NCBI GenBank assembly: GCA_916610825.1
Contig: OU744446.1
Location: 8,954,309 to 9,018,308 of the forward strand
Direction: 5' to 3'
Length of the DNA: 64,000 bases
Source: Haliclystus octoradiatus
Taxonomy: Eukaryota > Cnidaria > Staurozoa > Stauromedusae > Haliclystidae
A program made the position numbers and the translations under genes. Positions 1-10,274 of the stretch are shown here, piece after piece. The first letter of the stretch is position 1. The number at the start of each line of letters is the position of its first letter. The notes beneath the pieces are model-generated. The model was not told where the DNA came from and searched no databases. It saw only the letters and a list, made by a program, of their open reading frames with translations.

Positions 1-112
1 TTTTGCGTATTTTGGGTCATACTTCTTCCTGTTTATAGCAGGTAACCAAGCAGTTCGTTTTTTCAGATTCCGCTTTCCAGACGGAATACTAAAAAGTTTA
101 AACTTTGGATAC

Positions 113-280
113 CTGTTGCATCCAAATGCCCAACAACATCCCATAATGGACTATAGAGATAAAACAAAGCAGAGATCAAGACATCATAATAACTTTTACA
201 AGAGTAATCTTCATAAATCGTCCCACATGTTTGAGCAATTTCGGCGAGAAAATTCAAGTCAGCGCTAACTATTCTAGCGG
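113..280 (-). CDS. possible internal exon of an unidentified minus-strand gene
   Basis: On the minus strand an open stretch of about 55 residues ends at a good donor (CAG then GTATCC, exon edge at 113). The encoded stretch is hydrophobic and tyrosine-rich, with no family I recognise. Two acceptor-like TAG sites lie near 280-300, so the 5' edge is uncertain. Splice context and residue composition are the only support; it could be a chance ORF. Confidence 0.25.
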
Positions 281-311
281 TACAACACAAACTAAAATAG
301 CTACCCTTCAA

Positions 312-1183
312 AAATTTAAATAAATTACTTCCAGACCAAAAAATCTAAATTTAACAACAGTTTCATAACAACAATTAGATTTAGCAGCACATAGTGCATC
401 TCAAAGTTTTATAACAGTGGATTACATAGATAAATATCGCAAAAATAGAGCCAATAGCTTATTTTTTAGTACAAACTCTGTTATACGAAAACCGAAGCGT
501 TGGACCAAATTCCAGCGGAAATGTCACGTGTGACTCTTAATCCAATCAACGCTGTTAGCGGCGACTTCACTAATTTACTCAACTCTTTTACATAGAAGGC
601 TCTGGGTTGGGGTTAATTAATTTTACCTTTTTTATTTGATTCATTATTTGGATATATTTTTTTCTGATAGTTTTACTCTACTTTCTTTTACTTTTTCCAA
701 TTTTATTCTATTATTCCATTCTTAATATCTATCTATATTTTTTATTTATTTTATTAATCTAACTTATAGAATAATTATATTGGTTTGATTAATTTTCTTT
801 GCTTTGATTTTTTTGTTTTAATTTATTTGATTTGATTGTTTAATTTATGCTATTTTATTAGACTTTCAATATGGGAATACAGTATACGTGTATTGATTTG
901 AATTATGTATTTGCAAAAAGTTTTGAGACGTTTCGATTCATTTATCATGGCTGGAAATATAATTTCAAGAGTAATTTTGGAAAATACAAATGGCAACTTT
1001 GAAACATTCTAAAATTCTAGACCGTTCAACATTTGCAGGTGATGCGTTTAGAAATCCAGTCAAGCATGTAGCATTGCAAATCTGAAGAAGTTAATGGGAA
1101 ATCAGAATTAAATGGTGGTCGGCGTAATGTTATTGTATATATTGTTTTATTCAATTAAATGGCTGTTTTAATCAACTTTTTGA
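312..1183. other. intergenic, T-rich low-complexity DNA
   Basis: No coding segment is supported here. About 600-860 is strongly T-rich on the plus strand. A small first exon of the downstream SERINC-like gene could lie in this interval, because that gene appears to lack its extreme N-terminus, but I could not identify one. Confidence 0.5.
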
Positions 1184-3277
1184 TTGATAAACAATAAATA
1201 TAATTGGATAATTGGCTACAGCAAGAAAGTAGTTACTTATCAACAAGGACTGTGCGGCTATGGTAAAATGGCACTAACTGAGTTTTGCAACTGCTTTCTG
1301 CATTTACTGTTTTCAAGTCTTGCTTTTTTGATGTTACACAAGCCATATCACGATGGAATATACTCTAAATGTACTGATAAACTAAGCGATCGAATATGTC
1401 AACATTTCTTTGGACTGGAAGGCGCTTATAGGTTAACTGCAAGCTACATGCTTTATAATATACTTAATACCTTGAGTACAATTGAAATGCGTTTAATATC
1501 ACGTTCTTTAGAGTGTAATCCACACGGTTGCTGTTGGCCTATTAGATTACTCTTCTTGATTATTTCATGTGTTATTTCATTTATTACACCGATCAATCCT
1601 TTTGGTATGGAAGCATTATACGTTATTTATCTAGCGGCTGGTTCCATATTCTTGCTTATAGCATCATTTATCATGATTGAATTCGCTTATGCATGGAAAA
1701 TGTTATGGTTAGAGTCTGCTCATAGAAATAAAAATGAGCCTACATGCTATTTAGGCACATGGCTGTTTGCAATTCATTTGATGACATCTTTCTCTTATGC
1801 TGTCAGTTTAGATATTATTATCGCTTTTTTTTTATTTAATCCAATCAGTAATTGTTGGTCAACAATAGCCTTACTATTAACAAACATTGTTTTGGTGTTA
1901 ATATGTTTTGGATTAGCCCAGCATAAACACATTAAGACAGTAAAACTCAACACGCAACTCGTTACTGCTTTGTTTATGTTTTATGTAACATTTTCATCTT
2001 GGTTAGCTTTGAGTGATCCTGAGAACATCCCTTGTAATATGTCTGGTACAGTTTTTGATGGTTCACAGCAGTTATCTCCTTTTAATATGCGTTGTCTATC
2101 GTCACTGATTGTGTTCAATATTCCTATAATTTTCTTAACTTACAGACGTAAGGACGTTTCTATATTATACTATCTGCTAATTGGTACAGAACCTTTGTCA
2201 GAGGAAACAAAAGATGTTAATTGTTCTAGTTTATCTGTCTACTATATATGGATGGCACTTGGATTTTCATGTAATATTATGATATTGAGTAATTGGTACA
2301 AACCCCGTGTATCTTTACTACAGTTCAATTCAATGGAACCTAGATCTATTGTTTGGTATGTTGAATTATACATGCCTAGATTTATTTTATTATGCGTTAT
2401 AACGGTGCTTACACCATTCTTATTTATAGTTATCTTATTATTATCAATTACGCGATATCATGTAGCCAAGATGAATAATTTAGAAGATGATTTTGAAAAT
2501 AAAAATGGACCTTTCCATCAGGAAATAATCAATATATCGTCTGTGGATGTTGCTGTGAACACAATAATGTCACAGGATTCATATCCAAATTTACATAATA
2601 AGTTTAATCTCAGTACAATCAAAGTCTGCTGCAATGAAATACAAGATTTTGGAGTAAACTATTGGTTATTACCTCAAGCAATTAGTCAATCCCATTTTGG
2701 TGGTCGAAATGGTAGCAATGCGTGTACTGTAATAGCTCTTTTGATTGGTCGGTTATATTCGCGGTCAAATTTAGACCAACCGAAAGGCTGGTTAAATGAC
2801 CGTTGGATTGATTTATTAGTAACATGCATTGAAGAAGGAAATAAAAGATATGATTGCCTGGTAAAAAGTGAAGGGACACTTGATTTAAGTATTGAAGATG
2901 TTGCACAGCAGAATTATAGAGAAATGAATATTGAGAGCGTTGGCCTACCGCTTGTGGTATCCTTTCAATCTGATGTTGAAACTGCGACACTACGATATCA
3001 AATCAGTTATTTTGTTAACTCGTTTAGAAAAGGTGTAATGTTATTGATTTATCAAGGTAGAACATCGGTCTTTCTATTTTCTTATGATGGTTCGTTATTA
3101 TATATTGATACACATTCTCATGGCAACTGTGGAGCGTTGATACTATCATGTAAACGAGAATATGTTTGGTGTTTATTAGAACTTTTGCAAAAGATATTAA
3201 GCAATTCAAATCCATATCAATTAGCTACATTAACTCATGTCATATATGAACCACATTTGGCATCAAAATATCCATAA
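1184..3277 (+). CDS. SERINC-like multi-pass membrane protein fused to a C-terminal cysteine-protease-like domain
   Basis: Seen: one open frame of 697 codons. The frame opens at 1184 with a TTG just after a stop, so translation either starts at ATG 1268 (669 aa) or an upstream exon splices in between. The second is favoured because residues before Met29 (C-G-Y-G-K) align with the cysteine-rich start of SERINCs. Residues about 30-455 look like a SERINC: about ten hydrophobic helices, an E-F-A-Y-A-W motif, S-D-P-E-N-I-P-C at 277-284, and N-W-Y-K-P at 370-374. Known SERINCs are membrane proteins linked to serine lipid synthesis, scrambling and, in vertebrates, restriction of retroviruses. After a polar linker, residues about 490-697 form a soluble domain with G-R-N-G-S-N-A-C-T (Cys514) and I-D-T-H-S-H-G (Asp642, His644). 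The Cys to D-x-H spacing of about 130 residues resembles the herpesvirus tegument deubiquitinase fold (MEROPS C76). Protease activity is inferred, not shown. A poly(A) signal AATAAA follows at 3365. SERINC part confidence high; protease part moderate. Confidence 0.75.
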   Translation: MINNKYNWIIGYSKKVVTYQQGLCGYGKMALTEFCNCFLHLLFSSLAFLMLHKPYHDGIYSKCTDKLSDRICQHFFGLEGAYRLTASYMLYNILNTLSTIEMRLISRSLECNPHGCCWPIRLLFLIISCVISFITPINPFGMEALYVIYLAAGSIFLLIASFIMIEFAYAWKMLWLESAHRNKNEPTCYLGTWLFAIHLMTSFSYAVSLDIIIAFFLFNPISNCWSTIALLLTNIVLVLICFGLAQHKHIKTVKLNTQLVTALFMFYVTFSSWLALSDPENIPCNMSGTVFDGSQQLSPFNMRCLSSLIVFNIPIIFLTYRRKDVSILYYLLIGTEPLSEETKDVNCSSLSVYYIWMALGFSCNIMILSNWYKPRVSLLQFNSMEPRSIVWYVELYMPRFILLCVITVLTPFLFIVILLLSITRYHVAKMNNLEDDFENKNGPFHQEIINISSVDVAVNTIMSQDSYPNLHNKFNLSTIKVCCNEIQDFGVNYWLLPQAISQSHFGGRNGSNACTVIALLIGRLYSRSNLDQPKGWLNDRWIDLLVTCIEEGNKRYDCLVKSEGTLDLSIEDVAQQNYREMNIESVGLPLVVSFQSDVETATLRYQISYFVNSFRKGVMLLIYQGRTSVFLFSYDGSLLYIDTHSHGNCGALILSCKREYVWCLLELLQKILSNSNPYQLATLTHVIYEPHLASKYP

Positions 3278-3364
3278 TAGCAACAATACATTCTATAGAG
3301 AGTCAATCAAATAGTTTAATATTTATTTTAATTGGTAAAAGCTCTAATTCAAAGATACATCGAT

Positions 3365-3370
3365 AATAAA
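3365..3370 (+). terminator. poly(A) signal of the SERINC-like gene
   Basis: AATAAA lies 88 bases after the stop codon, a normal distance for a short 3' UTR. Confidence 0.5.
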
Positions 3371-3717
3371 GATTTTAATATGCTTATATATATTTCCTTC
3401 AATATTTTGATGATGTCAATGTTGTGTCAATATGTTTTAATAATTTCATAATGTTTCTTATAAAAATATGTGCCTGGAAGTAATAAATTGGATCAATTTT
3501 CTACTATACATGACTAGTTCTTGCTGCTGGTTCAGTACTCCTCGCTGGTTCAGTCCAGCTATCCAAACAAATGCCCCCAAGTTATTGGAGTGGTTGTATG
3601 CGCCAGGAAGGTACCTGTTTCAGAAACGAATAAGGGATTTAGATTTTGTAAAGGATTAAAATCCTTTCAAAGTGCCAGCCAATAAAATCTAACACCGGAA
3701 TTTGTTGAAATTTGTTG

Positions 3718-3976
3718 GCTAGGGAGGCCAAATGAAGTCAACATTTTGCCAGCTTTTTCACAACGTCGATCGCGTTGTTGTGAAAATGCTGGCCAAATGC
3801 TGGCTGGGGTGGCCAATTGAAGCCAACATTTTGCCAGAATTTGATAAAAAGTTCTCTGAATGTTGTGGAAATGCTGGCAAAATACTGGCTGGGGTGGCCA
3901 AATGAAGCCAGCATTTTCACAACATCGATATTGTGAAAAAGCTGGCAAAACGTCGGCTTCAGTTGGCCGCGGCTTT
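3718..3976. mobile_element. palindromic MITE made of hairpin-forming arms
   Basis: The left arm (from about 3718) and the reverse complement of the right arm (to about 3976) match over about 70 bases, including a shared block that reads ATTTTGCCAGC or its equivalent. Each arm also contains its own short hairpin around TTTTCACAAC/GTTGTGAAAA. The right arm is open in the same frame as the Gypsy pol downstream, so a naive translation of that ORF begins with MITE-derived residues. Confidence 0.6.
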
Positions 3977-6844
3977 AAGCTGTTTAACATAGAAAATGGA
4001 ATAATTTGTACTGGTGTCAATTTATTTTTGAATGAAGACATAAACTTTTTAAGATATGCCAATAATCGTTTTCAAAAATCTTGGGAAAATCTTGGGAGTC
4101 CTGATCTATCTGAATCAACCAGGAAATTACAATCTTATGACGATCGTGGACTTTTATCGATAGGTGAACTTAAAGCAACAGTTGAACGTAATAATACTAA
4201 TCACACTTATAATTCTTTTACAATGCCCATACAAGTTGTACAATCTTCCCGCCCTTATGGCTTACTAGGTAGAGATATTTTAAATAAAAATACTGTTAAT
4301 TATACTTGTAGCAATTCGTCTGCAGATTTTCTACCCGTCATCAAGGATGTTATCGCCACGATGAAATTAAAACCTAACGCGACACCAAAATTTTGCCAAG
4401 CACGGCCTGTGCCTTTGCCCTTACAGGATGCTGCTACCGCTGAGCTTGAGCGCTTGCAGGCCATGGGTGTCATAGAACCCATTGAATCAGGTGGGACCGA
4501 AAACTCCTCCCCTATTGTTTGGGTCAAGAAACCTTCTGGAGGTTTACGAATGTGTGTCGATTTTAGCGTGCACATTAACGATAAAATTCTATCAGATGCA
4601 TATCCGATTCCAAACTTAGAGGGAATTTTTAGCAAAATACATGGTGCAAAATTCTTCGCTAAAATTGATCTAAAATCGGCCTATTGGCAAATTGCTATTG
4701 ATAAAACAGCGCAAGATTTATCCGTGATAAACACTCACAAGGGTCTGTTTCGGATCACGCGATTGCAAATGGGTATGAAAAACAGCGCTGCGATTTTTCA
4801 AAACGTTATTGAAACTGTTCTCAGCGGTCTCAAAGGAATTCTTCCATATCAAGACGACGTGCTAATTTTTGGCAACACTCGCGATTCTTTACAAAAACGT
4901 GTTAATGCTATCATGGAGCGATTAAAACAGCATCGCCTTTCCATCAACAAAGACAAATGCGTTCAAGAGGTGTCTGAAATTACTTTTTTAGGTTTTCGTA
5001 TCTCAGCTGAAGGTATCGGACCTGACCCTCGCCTTGTTGAAAAAGTTTTGTCCATTGCCCCTCCTAAAAATAAAAAGGAGGTAGCATTATTTGTAGGATT
5101 AGTTAATTTTTTTGGTAGACTTGTGCCTAATTTTGCTGACAAAATTGCTCCTTTGAATGAGCTCAGAAAACAAGATGTGGATTTTGTTTGGACAAACACA
5201 GCGCAATTAGCTTTTGACAACTTCAAAAAAGATTTGGCCTCCACACCTCTTGTACAACCATACTCGTTAAGCAAAGCAGTCACCTTGACAACTGATGCGT
5301 CTGGGACAGCTGTTGCCGGTATTTTGACACAAGACGGGCATCCGGTTATTTACGTTTCAAAAACATTAAGTGCTGCAGAACAAAAATATTCTGCCACAGA
5401 ACGTGAAGCATTAGCAGTGGTATGGTGCGTAGAACATCTACGTCAATTTTTGTTAGGGCGAAAATTTCTGATCGTCTCCGATCATCAAGCTCTATCTTTT
5501 ATTTTTGGTACTCACAAATCAATACCTAAAACAGCCTCAGCACGCCTTTCCAGATGGGCTATTAAACTTATGGCCTTCAATTTCGAACTAAAATATGAAC
5601 CTGGTGCTAACATTACTCATGCAGATGCTTTATCTCGTCTTACTCAAAATACAATTACGCGGGAAGACGTTGTTGCCAGCGTCTCCGTTGCTACTGACTC
5701 AGCATTTTTTGCCCCAATTATTTCAAGCAGTCAAATTGAAGCTTCAATGTATAACGATCGTGTTGCACAAAGCATCATTAAACGTATTATTTCTGGCTTT
5801 TGGTCCGGTCTACCAGAGGCAGAAAAGGCCTTCTCGCGTGTTAAAGATGAACTTACAGTGCATAACAACCTCATTTATTTTAAATCAACACCATATATCC
5901 CAATTAATTTGAGATCTGATGTACTCAAAAAGGCGCACAACACCCATGCCGGAATTCATGCTACCAGGCGACTTTTACTTCAGGGTGCGTGGTGGCCGGG
6001 AATTTTTAAAGAAGTTGAAAACTTTATTACAAACTGTTCTACCTGTTGTGCGCTACGCCCTCGCTTTCCAAAAACAGTCCACACTTGGCCCGAAGCAGCC
6101 CCCTGGGAACGTGTTCACATGGATTTTGCGCATATTTCAGATATTGGGCCAATTTTAATTGTTGCGGATGCCGGTAGCGGTTGGATTGAGGCTACCAGAT
6201 GCCCCAATCGGGCCACACCCACTGTTGTTCGCATACTAGCCGATATATTTTCTCGTTTTGGTATCCCTCATAGTTTTGTGTCGGATAATGCGAAAGAGTT
6301 TGTTAATGAAGAAATTGTGCAGTGGCTTACTCGTTTAGGGTGCAAGAAAATTGAATCTCCTGTTTATTTCCCACGTGCCAATGGTCTTGCTGAGCGCGCT
6401 GTCCAGACGGTAAAACGCGGAATGAAGGCTTGGCATAAGGGCTTGCGTGTTTCATTTGACATGTTTCTCTATCGCATTTTAACTGTCCATCATGCCACAT
6501 CCTTGACAAGGGGAAAATCTCCAGCCGAGATACTTTTAGGTAAAAATATTAGAGTCCCGTTTATTGCTGATTTCGCAACGGGAGATATCGTAATGTACCA
6601 GCCCTCTTCAGCACACATACCTAAGGAAGTTGAGTATATCCTTCCAAAAGGAAGCAATACGGCATGGCTATCGGACAATGGCAATACCGTTTTTGCCTCA
6701 AGAAATCAATTCGGACCGACTGGCTCATCAGCATACACCGAGTCTGCTGACACCACACCTGCAGTAAATGAACCAACAAATCAACAACCATTAAGGCGTT
6801 CTTCTAGAATAACTGCACTGCCAGATCGTTTAGGATATAACTAA
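3860..6844 (+). CDS. pol: Gypsy pol polyprotein: protease tail, reverse transcriptase, RNase H, integrase
   Basis: The ORF has 994 codons, but the first about 72 come from a MITE and flanking DNA, so real pol begins near 4075. Domains in order: tail of an aspartic protease ending L-L-G-R-D-I-L; reverse transcriptase with Y-Q-D-D at 330-333; RNase H with T-T-D-A-S-G (Asp479); an H-H-C-C zinc finger near 690-735; integrase catalytic residues Asp755, Asp809 and Glu845, with the expected D-35-E spacing. The order RT, RNase H, INT is that of Gypsy/Metaviridae. The style of the RT start suggests the Mag-like group, which is a weaker call. No internal stop or frameshift is visible, in contrast to the other Gypsy copies in the window. 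Confidence 0.9.
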   Translation: MLWKCWQNTGWGGQMKPAFSQHRYCEKAGKTSASVGRGFKLFNIENGIICTGVNLFLNEDINFLRYANNRFQKSWENLGSPDLSESTRKLQSYDDRGLLSIGELKATVERNNTNHTYNSFTMPIQVVQSSRPYGLLGRDILNKNTVNYTCSNSSADFLPVIKDVIATMKLKPNATPKFCQARPVPLPLQDAATAELERLQAMGVIEPIESGGTENSSPIVWVKKPSGGLRMCVDFSVHINDKILSDAYPIPNLEGIFSKIHGAKFFAKIDLKSAYWQIAIDKTAQDLSVINTHKGLFRITRLQMGMKNSAAIFQNVIETVLSGLKGILPYQDDVLIFGNTRDSLQKRVNAIMERLKQHRLSINKDKCVQEVSEITFLGFRISAEGIGPDPRLVEKVLSIAPPKNKKEVALFVGLVNFFGRLVPNFADKIAPLNELRKQDVDFVWTNTAQLAFDNFKKDLASTPLVQPYSLSKAVTLTTDASGTAVAGILTQDGHPVIYVSKTLSAAEQKYSATEREALAVVWCVEHLRQFLLGRKFLIVSDHQALSFIFGTHKSIPKTASARLSRWAIKLMAFNFELKYEPGANITHADALSRLTQNTITREDVVASVSVATDSAFFAPIISSSQIEASMYNDRVAQSIIKRIISGFWSGLPEAEKAFSRVKDELTVHNNLIYFKSTPYIPINLRSDVLKKAHNTHAGIHATRRLLLQGAWWPGIFKEVENFITNCSTCCALRPRFPKTVHTWPEAAPWERVHMDFAHISDIGPILIVADAGSGWIEATRCPNRATPTVVRILADIFSRFGIPHSFVSDNAKEFVNEEIVQWLTRLGCKKIESPVYFPRANGLAERAVQTVKRGMKAWHKGLRVSFDMFLYRILTVHHATSLTRGKSPAEILLGKNIRVPFIADFATGDIVMYQPSSAHIPKEVEYILPKGSNTAWLSDNGNTVFASRNQFGPTGSSAYTESADTTPAVNEPTNQQPLRRSSRITALPDRLGYN
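4003..4074. repeat. left copy of a 72-bp duplication flanking a Gypsy insertion
   Basis: This 72-base segment is repeated at 7158-7229 with one mismatch (C/T). The two copies bracket the truncated Gypsy exactly: retroviral-type protein homology starts right after this copy, and the 3' LTR ends right before the other. It is best read as an unusually long target-site duplication. Confidence 0.75.
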
Positions 6845-7157
6845 TTTTATTGAAGAATAAACAACAAATCTCTATGTATAAACTAATTATTAATCTCTAT
6901 TTAATCTATTATTGTCCAGTAAATTATCGTAACTTATAACTATCAATTTCATAAACATAATTGACAATTCTGTTTTCTCTAAGAAGGGGGAAATGTGACG
7001 TAGTCACCTAATTATTAACATGTAAATACCTACTGTGATTATTGTGTAACTGCTAAAGTCATGTGATCTTAATATAGTAATTGTAATCTATGTTGAAATA
7101 TAGGCAGTTCTATTCAGACATAATGTAAGCGTGTTCTCTGTCTAGAACGACACCACA
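4075..7157 (+). mobile_element. 5'-truncated Gypsy-type LTR retrotransposon (Mag-like), with open pol and 3' LTR
   Basis: The body runs from the middle of the protease gene to the end of a 3' LTR. Gag, the front of the protease and the 5' LTR are absent. The left end abuts a 72-bp repeat instead of an LTR. Only one mismatch separates the two flanking repeats, and pol has no stop, so the insertion looks young. It cannot move by itself because it lacks gag and a 5' LTR. Confidence 0.85.
6994..7157 (+). repeat. 3' LTR of the truncated Gypsy
   Basis: A purine run AAGAAGGGGGAAA (polypurine tract, 6981-6993) precedes TGTGACGTAGTCAC, and the unit ends in CACA directly before the 72-bp duplication. 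TG...CA ends and a length of about 164 bases suit a short Gypsy LTR. No 5' partner exists in the window. Confidence 0.6.
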
Positions 7158-7229
7158 AATTTGTACTGGTGTCAATTTATTTTTGAATGAAGACATAAAC
7201 TTTTTAAGATATGTCAATAATCGTTTTCA
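7158..7229. repeat. right copy of the 72-bp duplication
   Basis: This is identical to 4003-4074 apart from one base. It continues into unique flanking DNA after 7229. Confidence 0.75.
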
Positions 7230-7759
7230 CTTTAAAACAGATTGTGAATTATTGTTGCCTCCTATAATGTGAGGGAGATTGATTTAACAATGGATGTCTT
7301 TTTCTGATTGTAACTTGATAATGAAATATATATATGTATATTACGTTGAATATGAGTTATTTTTTATGTATCCCTTGCACGTGATGAACTAATACGTCCT
7401 ATAGAATAGAGTTAAAATGCGGTTGAATGTCGTTCATTTTTATTAAATATGCGCAAACAAAATGAATAAAATATATGCACGTTCTAGTATCTTTAATGTT
7501 TGTTAATAAATCTTTAATCTTTATTACTGTATATGCAACTATGTATTTATATATGCACAATATATGAAACAAAGATTATGAATGCATATTATGAATGCAT
7601 ATTGTGAATGCATATTATCATATTAAATAATGTAGATCAAGATAACGGCATCTGTAGCCAGCCAGCACATAACTCTTCATTATTCGTATGGGGTTTATGA
7701 TATTAACCAGGTCATTTCTGCTACTTATTTTATGCTACCCTCTGGTAAAACAGGTAAAG
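7230..7759. other. AT-rich spacer with a short tandem repeat
   Basis: No coding signal. At about 7577-7618 the unit GAATGCATATT(G/A)T is repeated about three times. Confidence 0.5.
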
Positions 7760-10170
7760 AATACATTGATGAATGTACTCGCCTGGTAATGATTGGGTCG
7801 ATGACTGCCCATTCAAAGGGATAGCCTTGAAAGCTTTGATGATAATGCCTTCTATATTACTTCAGATATTGAAAAAAAAGTCTACGTCAAAAGAGCATTC
7901 TCATCAATTAGAAAGGCGCCTACAACTTTGGAAGACTGGTGATTTGACACATTGGTAAGAGAAGTAAGATACGTACAATCCAAATTGATCCATCAATCAT
8001 TGTGGCAATAACATCAAAGATTTAGCAAAAAAGTAGAATGATTTTAAGCTAGCAGGAAAAGTGAACCCTGCTCTATGCTTATTATCTGATTGAGAATCTA
8101 GTGGAATATTGACGATTAATGAACATCAGCTTGCTTGAGGAAAAACACCCAGCAGGTGAAGCTAACGAGTCAATTGATGGCCTGCTGATGCAAAAAATGG
8201 CACGCGAGGTTAAAGGTTGCTTGAGGACCTTCAAATCTTGAATCCCATGGTTGGCGTAGGATTTTAACATCATCATCATTTGGAAGTCATAGCACTGATT
8301 TATGTAATTATATAGCTGCAATGACTAGGAAGCTTTGTTTAATTTGATTTTGTGGGGTCGATGGTTCCTTGGAGACATTCCTGGCAAGCAAGCTGATCTC
8401 TTTGAACAAAAATCCAGGTTTGAGACCAATTGGGGTTGGATAGGTATTAGGTATTACGTAGAACAATGGGCCGTGCAATAACACAATTAAGACATGTAAG
8501 ATAATTCAGGACAACATTCTTAGCAGTGCACCTTTAACTATGAGCTGGTCAGCGTGGTGGCTGTGAGGCTGTTATCCATGCAATGTGCACAATATTTTAT
8601 GACTATGAATGTGATGCAGTCTTACTTGTCGACACCGATAATTCTTTTAGCCGCATCAACCGAAATGTTATGTTACACAACACCTGCATCTTATGCCCAA
8701 TCATCGCATCGTATGTAATCAATTCATATAACCACCGTGCACGCCTATTCGTATCAGGTGGGATAGAAATATCATTACAAGAAGGAACTACACAAGGTTA
8801 TCCAACAGTTATGTCCATTTATGCTCTGGGGTCCATCCCTATGTTAAATGATTTGTCAGTGCACGAGACAAAGCATGCGGCATATGCAGACGACTTGAGC
8901 TCAGCTGGAAAACTCAAGGACATTCTTCATTGGTGGTAGAGCTTAACAAACTATATCCCAAAGATTGGATATTTTCCAAAAGTCAAATCTTGGCTGATTG
9001 TAAAACGAGAGAAAATTAAGCTTGCTGAAAAAATATTTCAGGAACTTGAATCAATATAACCGTAGAAGGAAAACGGCATATTGGTGCGGTGATTGGCAGT
9101 CCATTATTCAAACAAGAATGTGTAGAATCTTTAGTTTGTACTTGGATTAAAGAGCGCAACTTGTTAGCTGAGATTGCTAAGTTTCATCCTCAGGCAGCAT
9201 ACTGTGCATTTACTGCTGGCTACATGCACAAGTTTAACTTTACGCTTCGCACTATACCTGGATTGGTTAATTACTTAAAACCAGTGGAAAACATTTTTAG
9301 AAATAAGCTTATACCAGCAATATGCGAGAATAGACAGTGTAGTGACGCAGAGCGGGACTTGCTATCATTACCTGTCAAAGTTTGGGGATTGGATATCTTG
9401 AACATTTCAAGAATTGCAGATATTGATTTCGCAACATCAAAGAAATTTAGTAACAATTTAGCACATAAAATCATAATCAAATTGAATCAAATAATGAAAT
9501 AGAGCATATTATTTCAGAAGAAGAATGTTCTACTTCTAAATTAGCATATCATAACGATCTTCTTGAAACTCTGTGAATGGCCATGACACCAGTTCAATTG
9601 AAGGCAAATGATATTGCAAGATCAGAAGGAGCCTCAATATGGCTATTATCTCTACTACTTAAATCTGAGAACTTCAACCTCACAAAAAGAGAGTTCTTTG
9701 ATGCCATTGCTCTTTGCTATGGCTGGCAACTACAAAAACACCCAGATGAATTTAATCTTCCATGCTAAGTTCAACGTAGATCACGCGATATCGTGCAAAG
9801 TTGAGGCACAATGAGCTAGTTAATATAACGGCTGACCTTCTCTCTACAGTTTGCAAAGATTTACGGAAAGAGCCAGCTCTTCAAACAACTCCATCAAGTA
9901 CAAACGAGCTAAGTGCTGACATTTGTGCCCGGGGTTTCTGGCATAGGTTGCAAAGAGCATTCATGGATGTTAGGATTTTCTATCCTTTCGCTCCTAGCTA
10001 CCGAAATCAGACCCTGAAATCATCTATGAAGTCAATGGAGTCCATCAAGGAAAGAAAATACAGCGCAAGAATCCTTATCCAATAACATGGGTCAGTAACC
10101 CCTCTAATCTTTACAACAAATGGTGGAATGAGTAGAGAAACACATCAATTCTACAGACGACTGAGTGAGA
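7760..10170 (+). pseudogene. decayed non-LTR retrotransposon with RT and C-terminal endonuclease-like region
   Basis: Fragments in all three plus frames read in the order of one retroelement polyprotein. At 7773-7958 there is an N-terminal piece. At about 8400-8450 there is a K-N-P-G-L-R-P-I-G-V-G motif. At 8583-8939 lies the RT palm, with E-G-T-T-Q-G and an intact A-Y-A-D-D. At 9089-9502 is a thumb-like region. At 9577-9768 and 9801-10085 a tail contains R-H-N-E-L...I-T-A-D and an F-M-D-V-R-I-F-Y-P-F-A-P segment, resembling the zinc and restriction-like endonuclease region of RLE-type elements. At least five frameshifts or stops make it dead. Similar RT proteins are common in corals and sea urchins (family memory). 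The exact clade is uncertain. Confidence 0.75.
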
Positions 10171-10274
10171 TGATCTCTGAAAAACATTGTCTACCTTTCG
10201 TCTACATTGTCTACCTATATTCTATTGTCTTCGTTCGTGCATATAGCCAATACGCATTTAGTAGCTAATGCCTA

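Noticed and set aside
2682..3215. Two minus-strand ORFs opposite the SERINC-like gene
   Set aside because: They are shadows of the coding strand with no family features.
3667..4062. 131-residue minus-strand ORF
   Set aside because: It reads the palindromic MITE and shows repeated words because of the inverted arms.
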